DNA of 48,396 bases from Deltaproteobacteria bacterium (GTDB taxonomy: Bacteria > Myxococcota > Myxococcia > Myxococcales > 40CM-4-68-19): NCBI GenBank assembly GCA_025358085.1, contig JANYKT010000108.1:1-48396 (forward strand). The letters are read 5' to 3'. Shown one piece after another: positions 8,508-15,215 of the stretch (positions are counted from its first letter, which is position 1; each line of letters opens with the position of its first letter). Under the pieces are notes generated by a model, which was not told where the DNA came from, did no database searches, and saw only the letters and a list, made by a program, of their open reading frames with translations. The translations under genes were made by a program, and so were the position numbers.

Positions 8508-8627
8508 TCAGCGGAACAACGCCATTGATTTCTTCACCGTTTCCCAGATGCCCCAGAGGAGCGGGATACCAACGACGAGCCAGGCAAAGGCGATGGCCAC
8601 GGGCGAGCTGTGCTGGGTCTCATTCAT
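8508..8627 (-). CDS. MFS transporter small subunit (39 aa, one membrane helix)
   Basis: A very short gene: ATG at 8627-8625 overlaps the transporter stop (ATGA) and TGA lies at 8510-8508, giving 39 residues. It has a polar start (MNETQHSSP), one strongly hydrophobic helix (VAIAFAWLVVGIPLLWGIW) and a basic tail (ETVKKSMALFR). A single-helix peptide coded directly behind an OFA-type oxalate/formate transporter matches the known pattern of the small partner subunit of these carriers. The overlap predicts translational coupling. The reading frame is directly visible; the role is by family context. Confidence 0.8.
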   Translation of the reverse strand: MNETQHSSPVAIAFAWLVVGIPLLWGIWETVKKSMALFR

Positions 8628-9967
8628 TGCATCACCTTTTCATGGAAGCGCGAGTCGACCGGCGTGACCAGCGCATTGCAGATGAAGCCCAGCGCCAGGA
8701 AGCCGACCAGGATGATCATCGTCCTATCGTAAGACTGCGCGAGAGGCACGCCGTGCGCCACCTGGTAATCGCGCATGAAGTTGATCAGCAGCGGTCCGAC
8801 CACGCCGGCCGCGGACCAGGCAGTCAAGAGCCGGCCGTGAATGGCACCGACCTGGATGGTGCCAAAGAGATCACGCAGGTAAGCAGGGATGGTGGCAAAG
8901 CCGGCGCCATACATCGATATGATGACGCAGACGAGCGCCACGAAGAATGGCACGCTGTGCAGGCCGGCCGCTTTGGGAACCAGTGCATAGAGCAGCCCGC
9001 CCAAGGCGAAATAGATGGCATAGATGGGTTTGCGTCCCAGCTTGTCGGAGAGCGAGGACCAGAAGAAGCGGCCACCCATATTGAAGAGCGAGAGAAGGCC
9101 GACGAAGCCTGCGGCCGACGCAGCGCTGACGCCGACCGTCTGTTGAATCATCGGCGATGCGGTCTGCAGCACGCCGATACCGGCACTGACGTTCAGGAAC
9201 AGTACCGCCCATAGAAGGTAAAATTGCGGCGTCTTGACGGCATTGGAGACAGTGACGTTGGCCGTAGTGATCAGCTTCTGCTGCGTGACTGGTTGCGTCC
9301 AGCCTTCCGGTTTCCAACCCACGGGCGGAATTCGCACGGTGAAGGCGCCGAACATCATGAAGATGAAATAGGCGACTCCCATGGTCACGAACGTCTCCAC
9401 CACGCCGACGCTGACCGGGCTCGAATAGGCCTTCATCAGATTGACGCCGAGCGGAGAGCCAATCAAGGCGCCACCGCCGAAGCCCATGATTGCCATTCCG
9501 GTCGCCATGCCGGGCCGGTCGGGAAACCATTTGATCAGCGTCGATACCGGGGAGATGTAGCCGATACCAAGTCCGATACCTCCCAGCACGCCGTAGCCGA
9601 GAATCACCAGCCCGAAGACATGAAGCTTCACGCCCAGGGCCGAGACCAGGAAGCCACCGGCGAAGCAGCAAGCCGAGGCGAACATGGCTTTGCGCGGCCC
9701 GACCCGCTCGAGCCAGGCGCCAAAGACCGCCGCGGAGAGGCCGAGGAAGACGATGGCCACCCCAAAAATCCAGGCGACCGAAGTTAGTTTCCAGTCGTCC
9801 GGAGCGCTCTTGGTGATTCCAATCACCTTGGTCAGCGGAAGGTTGAAGACGGAGAAGCCATAGGCCTGGCCGATACAGAGATGGACGGCCAGCGCCGCCG
9901 GAGGGACCAGCCAGCGGCTGTGTCCGGGCGGGGCGATGATGCGCTCACGATCGAGGATTGACGCCAT
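8624..9967 (-). CDS. OFA-family MFS transporter (oxalate/formate antiporter-like)
   Basis: 447 residues with about 12 membrane helices. Features of the OFA branch of the major facilitator superfamily include PPAALAVHLCIGQAYGFSVF at the N-terminus, WLERVGPRKAMFASACCFAGG after helix 2, GYGVLGGIGLGIGYISPVST, and KWFPDRPGMATGMAIMGFGGG. The second half has SDKLGRKPIYAIYF, the usual loop 8-9 motif. The ATG at 9967 lies 23 bp inside the end of the upstream FdhF/YdeP-type gene, and the small subunit follows with an ATGA overlap, so all three are co-transcribed. Oxalate, formate or another small carboxylate is the probable substrate. The neighbouring formate-dehydrogenase-like enzyme makes formate attractive but is not proof. 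Confidence 0.85.
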   Translation of the reverse strand: MASILDRERIIAPPGHSRWLVPPAALAVHLCIGQAYGFSVFNLPLTKVIGITKSAPDDWKLTSVAWIFGVAIVFLGLSAAVFGAWLERVGPRKAMFASACCFAGGFLVSALGVKLHVFGLVILGYGVLGGIGLGIGYISPVSTLIKWFPDRPGMATGMAIMGFGGGALIGSPLGVNLMKAYSSPVSVGVVETFVTMGVAYFIFMMFGAFTVRIPPVGWKPEGWTQPVTQQKLITTANVTVSNAVKTPQFYLLWAVLFLNVSAGIGVLQTASPMIQQTVGVSAASAAGFVGLLSLFNMGGRFFWSSLSDKLGRKPIYAIYFALGGLLYALVPKAAGLHSVPFFVALVCVIISMYGAGFATIPAYLRDLFGTIQVGAIHGRLLTAWSAAGVVGPLLINFMRDYQVAHGVPLAQSYDRTMIILVGFLALGFICNALVTPVDSRFHEKVMQ

Positions 9968-12347
9968 GGGTTCCTAGCTGCGCTTCCGGAGTGCGCTCTG
10001 GGTCGAAGGGGGCGATCTCCGTCGCCGGAGCGACGGTGATGACGACGGACTTGGAGGCAGGAGTATTGCTGGTGTGGGCGACTTGCTTTAAAGGCACCAG
10101 CGCGTTGGCTTCGGGGAAGTAGGTGCAGGCGCAGCCACGTGGAATCTCGTAGCCGACCACCACGAACCGGCGCACGGTCCGGGTCTCCCCGCGGAAGTGA
10201 CTGGTGAGATCGACCACCTGCCGCTCGTGCAGGCCGAGCGCGGCGATGTCCTCGCGATTCAGCAGCACCACCCGCCGCTCGTTGGCGAGGCCGCGATAGC
10301 GATCGGCCAATCCATAGATGGTGGTGTTGTATTGGTCGTGGCTGCGGACCGTCATCATCAGCAGTTGCCCTGGCAAGAGCTGCTGCTTCGGCAAGGCATG
10401 AACGGTGAAGCGCGCTCTTCCGGAGGACGTGAGGAATACCCCGTCGCGCGGGCCATTCGGCAGGTAGAAGCCACCCGGAATGCGCACACGCTGATTGAAA
10501 TCATTGAACCCCGGAATGACCGGCGCAATCAAATCGCGAATGCGGTCGTAGTCCGCGGCCAGCCACGCCCAGCGCATTTTGGTGCGCGCATTCAGTGTGG
10601 CCTGCGCGATGCCGGCGACAATCGATGGCTCGGACCGCTGCTCCTCATTCAAAGGCCGCAGCCGCCCGCGCGACATCTGCACCACACCCATCGAATTCTC
10701 GGTGGTAACGAACTGCACCCCGGAGGCTTGCTTGTCGTGATCGGTGCGGCCCAGACAGGGCAAGATGAGCGCGGTCTTGCCGGCCACCAGGTGCGCGCGA
10801 TTGAGCTTGGTCGAGATCTGCACGGTGAGGTCGGTGCGGCGCAGCGCCGCCGCGGTGAATTCGGTGTCCGGCGTCGCCGAGAGAAAGTTGCCACCCAGCG
10901 CCAGGAAGACGCGCGCGCGGCCGTCGTGCATGGCCGAGATGGCCTCGACCACGTCCAGCCCATGCGCACGCGGCGCGCTGATACCGGTGGCCTTGTCCAA
11001 TGCAGCGAGGAAGGATTCGGCAGGCTTCTCGTAGATGCCCATGGTGCGATCGCCCTGGACATTGCTGTGGCCGCGCACGGGGCAGACGCCCGCGCCGGGC
11101 TTTCCCATCGCGCCGCGCAAGAGGAGCACATTGACGATTTCCCGGACGTTATCGACGGCGTTCTCGTGCTGGGTGAGCCCCATGGCCCAGCAGAAGATGA
11201 TCCGCTCGCTCTCAATCAAGAGCTGCGCGAGCTCACGGATCTTTGCTTCATCAAGCCCGCTGCCTTTGACGATCTCGTCCCAGCCCACGCGCGCAAGTGC
11301 TGCTGCATACGCGGCGTATTGCTCGGTGCGCTCGCGGACGAAGGATTCGTCCACGCCGTTCGCCTCGATGATGGCTTTACCCAGGCCCTGCAGCAGCGCC
11401 ACGTCGCCATTGATGCGGACCTGCAGGAACAGGTCGGCGAGCGCGGTCCCCTTGCCGAGGAGGTTGAAGACTTCCTGCGGGTGCTTGAAGGCAATCAAGC
11501 CCGCCTCGGGCAGCGGATTGACACTGACCACCTTGCCGCCCGCGCGCTTGGTCTCCTGCAGCGCACTCAACATCCGCGGGTGATTGGTGCCCGGGTTCTG
11601 CCCGATGACCACCACCACTTGCGCCTTGGCAAAGTCCTCGAGTTTGACCGTACCCTTGCCGATGCCAATCGTTTCCACCAACCCGCTGCCGCTCGACTCG
11701 TGGCACATGTTCGAACAATCGGGCAGGTTGTTGGTCCCGTATTCGCGGACGAAGAGCTGGTAAAGGAACGCGGCCTCGTTGCTGGCGCGGCCCGAGGTAT
11801 AGAAGATCGCCTGATTGGGTGATTCAAGAGCATTCAAGTGTGTTGCGATCAGTGCATAAGCCTTGTCCCAGCGAATCGACTGGTAATGACTTGCACCGGG
11901 CAGCAACACCATCGGATGGGTCAGGCGGCCCTGCTTGCCCAGCCAGAAATCGCTGCGCTCGCCCAGCTCCCTGACCCCGTAGCGCGCGAAGAACTCCGGG
12001 CCCACCTCCTTCGCCGTTCCTTCCTCGGCAACGGCCTTGGCGCCGTTCTCACAAAACTCGGTCAGTGCGCGGTGGCCGTCGGGGTCGGGCCAGGCGCAGC
12101 CGGGGCAGTCGAAGCCGTCTTTCTGGTTGATTGCCAGCAACAGCTTCGTGCCGCGGATGGGCCCCGCCTCGCCCAGCGCGTGTCGCATCGATGAGAAAAT
12201 GGCCGGGATCCCGCCCGCGACGACCTTCGGACTGCCCAGCTTGAGCGGCGCCAGGTCGGGGGGCGGTTGGGCGCGCACGCCGCGGGGGTCCTTGGATTCG
12301 TCAGGTACGGGCTTCTCGAGCGGCGGCGTTTCGACTGATTCGGCCAT
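9945..12347 (-). CDS. FdhF/YdeP-family molybdopterin oxidoreductase
   Basis: 800 residues, near the typical size for the YdeP/FdhF-like branch of molybdopterin enzymes. CPGCAWPDP at residues 81-89 is the reduced N-terminal cysteine motif of this family. NMCHESSGSGL places Cys215 where FdhF enzymes carry the molybdenum-ligating Sec/Cys. VVVIGQNPGTNHPRML and GAMGKPGAGVCPVRGHSNVQG are MGD-binding segments, and the C-terminal molydop-binding domain carries RSHDQYNTTIYGL. There is no extended 4Fe-4S ferredoxin arm. The enzyme is cytoplasmic and needs bis-MGD. Members are annotated as formate dehydrogenase-like, and the E. coli relative YdeP is linked to acid resistance, so the true substrate is open. 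It leads an operon with the OFA transporter and small subunit, and diverges from mreB. Confidence 0.88.
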   Translation of the reverse strand: MAESVETPPLEKPVPDESKDPRGVRAQPPPDLAPLKLGSPKVVAGGIPAIFSSMRHALGEAGPIRGTKLLLAINQKDGFDCPGCAWPDPDGHRALTEFCENGAKAVAEEGTAKEVGPEFFARYGVRELGERSDFWLGKQGRLTHPMVLLPGASHYQSIRWDKAYALIATHLNALESPNQAIFYTSGRASNEAAFLYQLFVREYGTNNLPDCSNMCHESSGSGLVETIGIGKGTVKLEDFAKAQVVVVIGQNPGTNHPRMLSALQETKRAGGKVVSVNPLPEAGLIAFKHPQEVFNLLGKGTALADLFLQVRINGDVALLQGLGKAIIEANGVDESFVRERTEQYAAYAAALARVGWDEIVKGSGLDEAKIRELAQLLIESERIIFCWAMGLTQHENAVDNVREIVNVLLLRGAMGKPGAGVCPVRGHSNVQGDRTMGIYEKPAESFLAALDKATGISAPRAHGLDVVEAISAMHDGRARVFLALGGNFLSATPDTEFTAAALRRTDLTVQISTKLNRAHLVAGKTALILPCLGRTDHDKQASGVQFVTTENSMGVVQMSRGRLRPLNEEQRSEPSIVAGIAQATLNARTKMRWAWLAADYDRIRDLIAPVIPGFNDFNQRVRIPGGFYLPNGPRDGVFLTSSGRARFTVHALPKQQLLPGQLLMMTVRSHDQYNTTIYGLADRYRGLANERRVVLLNREDIAALGLHERQVVDLTSHFRGETRTVRRFVVVGYEIPRGCACTYFPEANALVPLKQVAHTSNTPASKSVVITVAPATEIAPFDPERTPEAQLGTHGVNPRS

Positions 12348-13585
<1,238 letters not shown>

Positions 13586-13594
13586 ACAAGAATC

Positions 13595-13608
13595 TGGGGA
13601 CACCATAC
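13595..13608 (+). repeat. Half copy of the TGGGGACACCATAC repeat
   Basis: TGGGGACACCATAC followed by GCATT, 9 bp after the mreB stop. It matches the left outer half of the complete element at 4532-4600, including the ATT two bases further on. No pairing right half is present before the next open frame. Confidence 0.7.
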
Positions 13609-13630
13609 GCATTCCGGGGTGCCGCCTGCC

Positions 13631-13834
13631 ATGAACACGCTGCGCTGGATGCGGGTCGGCGGCGACACGGCATTCGCCGCGGGCGCCGTGCTGCTGGTGC
13701 TGTTCGTCGCCGGGCTTGCCACCGGGCATGGCGTGCGGCGGCCACGCGAGCTGGTCATGCCGGCTGACTCGCGCTCGCGAAAGTCGCCCCGTAGCCGGGC
13801 CGCGCTCGCGCTTCGAAAATCGGCGACCGCATGA
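13631..13834 (+). pseudogene. Probable C-terminal fragment of a NorB-type (quinol NO reductase-like) protein
   Basis: 67 codons from ATG 13631 (in-frame GTG also at 13619). The stretch NTLRWMRVGGDTAFAAGAVLLVLFV (shown only in part) has one membrane helix and resembles the last helix of quinol-dependent nitric oxide reductases, which end with a W-x-R-x-x-GD-x-x-F-x-x-G pattern. The tail is basic and Ser/Arg-rich. If that reading is right, the other ~13 helices and the haem ligands are missing, making this a leftover gene end next to a repeat half-copy. It could instead be a small single-helix membrane protein. The family call is from remembered resemblance and is tentative. Confidence 0.35.
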
Positions 13835-13879
13835 TCCTGGAGACTCCTCCGCCGGCGGGGCCGGGCTCACTTGGCGGGG

Positions 13880-13960
13880 GTCGTACGGTTCGTACGAATC
13901 GGTCTCCAGATTGCTCGTTTCAGAGCGCTCAAACCGCTCAATTCGTACGAACCGTACGAC
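13880..13960. repeat. Long-arm CGTACG palindromic element, copy A
   Basis: Arms at 13880-13899 and 13941-13960 are perfect 20 bp reverse complements with core CGTACGGTTCGTACG. They enclose 41 bp whose centre contains the palindrome GAGCGCTC. Flanking bases are G-rich on the left and carry CTGCCGCTGGAGG on the right, which is similar in the other two copies. It is the best-preserved of three copies (also 26229-26306 and 45449-45525). Its centre matches copy C only in reverse complement, so the copies are inserted in both orientations. Confidence 0.85.
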
Positions 13961-14050
13961 TGCCGCTGGAGGCCCTCCCTACTCCTGGCGGTAAGCCAAC
14001 CTGAACATCCTCGAGAAGCCTCGTCGTTACACGAGGAGCTCGCCGGATTT

Positions 14051-14094
14051 TGGAGCGGGAAGCGGGATTCGAACCCGCGGCCTCCAGTTTGGGA
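14051..14094 (-). repeat. Duplicated 3' end of tRNA-Gly (attachment-site-like)
   Basis: 44 bp matching 15043-15086 with two differences. It covers the tRNA 3' end, T arm, variable loop and part of the anticodon arm, but no 5' half, so it cannot be a tRNA gene. It lies about 990 bp beyond the 3' end of the intact tRNA-Gly in the same orientation. This is the usual arrangement left when a tyrosine-recombinase element integrates into a tRNA 3' end. Confidence 0.85.
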
Positions 14095-14144
14095 AAGTAC
14101 GAAAGGGGGATCGCAGGGGTCAACAGGCTTCACAAGTCGTTGTA

Positions 14145-14306
14145 GTGGCTCAATCCGCAGACGAAGCGCCGTTCCAATGGACCCCTCGGGAAGCCACGTT
14201 TTCGAAGCCTTTTGCTTCCCCCTTGCTACCGGATTTCCCGACTACACTGACAGTGAAGGAAGTGGCAGCTCAAAGGGCCTTCTGTGGCAGCGGCCGGGTC
14301 GTTTGA
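14145..14306 (+). pseudogene. Excisionase-like helix-turn-helix (HTH_17) N-terminal remnant
   Basis: A 53-codon frame from GTG 14145 to TGA 14304-14306. After a variable head it reads LPDFPTTLTVKEVAAQ, which matches the first helix of MerR/HTH_17 excisionase-type domains (LTVKEVAAQL.VS.ATVY...). It then diverges (RAFCGSGRVV) and stops before the recognition helix. In integrative elements such genes sit beside the integrase near the attachment site, exactly where this one is. It is too short to bind DNA as a normal family member. The match is about 10 residues long, hence moderate confidence. Confidence 0.45.
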
Positions 14307-14321
14307 CTGCCACGCATCCGA

Positions 14322-14338
14322 TAGCTACACTGTAGCTA
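14322..14338. promoter_or_regulatory. Palindromic operator candidate for the brnTA module
   Basis: TAGCTACA at 14322-14329 and TGTAGCTA at 14331-14338 form a perfect 8 bp inverted repeat around a single C, ending directly at the proposed brnT start. Toxin-antitoxin pairs of this type are repressed by the antitoxin binding a palindrome at the promoter. The position fits, though the binding is inferred. Confidence 0.55.
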
Positions 14339-14685
14339 GTGAAGATCTCGCCAGACGGCAGCCTCGACGGATGGCTGTCCGCGATCATCGGAGCGGCCGG
14401 CCAATTGGACTGGGATGCTGGCAACCGCGTCAAGAACCGAAAGCACGGGGTCGAGTCATCCGAAGTCGAATCGCTCTTCCACCGCACCATCTTCCTCGCG
14501 GGCCGGCGCACGACGAGCCGCGCTGGCTGCTTCTCGGAGAGACCGATGCTGGGCGTCGGCTGGCGCTGATCTTCACCCGCCGCGGCAACCGTCTCCGGCC
14601 GATCAGCTGCCGGCCGATGCGGCGCAACGAAAGGAAGCTCTATGACGAAGCGAAGCTCGAAGGCAGTTCGGAGGAAGGCCGCTAA
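14339..14685 (+). pseudogene. brnT: BrnT-like ribonuclease toxin, frameshifted
   Basis: From GTG 14339 the first frame gives LDWDAGNRVKNRKHGVE and F..TIFLAG, the BrnT start (WD..K...N..KHGV). The family match then continues in another frame from about 14500: DEPRWLLLGETDAGRRLALIFTRRGNRLRPISCRPMRRNERKLYDEA. This covers the RxIxxRxMxxxERxxY block carrying the catalytic and RNA-binding residues. One base appears to be missing in the GGGCCGG run near 14500. Either this is a genuine inactivating mutation or an assembly error. The residues N-terminal to LDWD are longer than usual, so the start may be TTG 14405. It ends inside brnA with a 44 bp overlap. An inactive toxin beside an intact antitoxin is a common decay state. 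Confidence 0.7.
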
Positions 14686-14899
14686 GCGCGACATCCAGGT
14701 TGAGGAGTTCGACAAGCGGGATCTCGGAGAGGACATCCGGGCAGCCGGTGGTCTTCGAGCAACCCGCAAGACACTTCCGACCTCGATCGTGCTCGAACAG
14801 GACCTGATCGACAAGCTGCGCACGAAGGCGGCGAAGCGGGGACTGGGCTACCAGACTATGTTGAAGGTGATTGTCCGGGAGCACGTCGACGAGTACTGA
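14642..14899 (+). CDS. brnA: BrnA-like CopG-family antitoxin
   Basis: 85 residues. The basic N-terminal part (KRSSKAVRRKAAKRDI) and a middle part EEFDKRDLGEDIRAAGG are followed by a ribbon-helix-helix-like segment: PTSIVLEQDLIDKLRTKAAK then RGLGYQTMLKVIVREHVDEY. The PTSIxL...L...L...A...G.xYQT....I..H pattern is typical of antitoxins paired with BrnT toxins. It would bind BrnT and repress the shared promoter through the palindrome at 14322-14338. It appears intact, unlike its partner. Confidence 0.8.
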   Translation: MTKRSSKAVRRKAAKRDIQVEEFDKRDLGEDIRAAGGLRATRKTLPTSIVLEQDLIDKLRTKAAKRGLGYQTMLKVIVREHVDEY

Positions 14900-15042
14900 A
14901 TGATCTTTTCTGTTGCCCTTTGTACCGCCGCCACCCGCGTTGTGGAATGCGCGCGAGCGCATCCATCGCGCTGCAGACGCGATAGTCGAGGGTCCGACTG
15001 ATCCAGCCGGGCCAAACAGCCAGGACTCGTAAGGGGATGAAT

Positions 15043-15118
15043 TGGAGCGGGAAGCGGGATTCGAACCCGCGACCTCCAGCTTGGGAAGCTGATGCTCTAC
15101 CAACTGAGCTATTCCCGC
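15043..15118 (-). tRNA. tRNA-Gly (anticodon CCC)
   Basis: 76 nt on the minus strand, with CCA encoded. The acceptor stem GCGGGAA/TTCCCGC pairs fully, as do the D stem GCTC/GAGC and T stem GCGGG/CCCGC with loop TTCGAAT. The anticodon arm has a CAGC/GCTG stem with an outer T-G wobble and loop TTCCCAA, giving anticodon CCC (reads GGG, Gly). All arms are intact. Its 3' 44 nt are duplicated at 14051-14094. Confidence 0.97.
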
Positions 15119-15128
15119 CCGGCGTTCG

Positions 15129-15156
15129 TCTTATTCGCGAGTCGTAGCCGCGTCAA
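15129..15156 (-). promoter_or_regulatory. Candidate tRNA-Gly promoter
   Basis: On the minus strand TTGACG (15156-15151) is a good -35 box, and AATAAG/ATAAGA (about 15135-15129) 15-16 bp later could serve as -10. This leaves about 10-16 bp to the tRNA 5' end at 15118. The -35 match is strong and the -10 match is weak. Confidence 0.45.
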
Positions 15157-15200
15157 GAACGCATTCGCGACAACTTTTTCGTGCTTGCCGTGATTCGCGA
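15133..15200. repeat. Three ATTCGCGA octamers at exact 30 bp spacing
   Basis: ATTCGCGA occurs at 15133-15140, 15163-15170 and 15193-15200, each start exactly 30 bp from the last. The intervening bases are otherwise unlike. The core TCGCGA is a palindrome. The set brackets the candidate tRNA-Gly promoter and ends before the lipoprotein stop at 15216. Confidence 0.7.
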
Positions 15201-15215
15201 AATGAATGTCGCAGG

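Larger units (their letters stand above)
14051..15086. mobile_element. Remnant of a tRNA-Gly-integrated island
   Basis: The interval is bounded by 44 bp direct repeats of the tRNA-Gly 3' end (14051-14094 and 15043-15086). It contains an excisionase-like HTH remnant (14145-14306), a small palindromic operator (14322-14338) and a brnT/brnA toxin-antitoxin pair. No integrase gene is present. The simplest reading is an integrative element that lost its integrase and most cargo, with the toxin-antitoxin module left behind. About 140 bp between brnA and the tRNA, and about 50 bp after the left repeat, show nothing recognisable. Confidence 0.65.

Noticed and set aside
7952-9214. 420-codon + strand frame across the IS remnant and OFA transporter
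   Set aside because: It crosses two unrelated minus-strand features and carries no domain of its own.
10197-11822. 541-codon + strand frame over the FdhF/YdeP-like gene
   Set aside because: Antisense shadow of a well-supported molybdopterin enzyme.
14051-14094. Second tRNA gene
   Set aside because: Only the 3' part of tRNA-Gly is present; D arm and 5' acceptor strand are missing.
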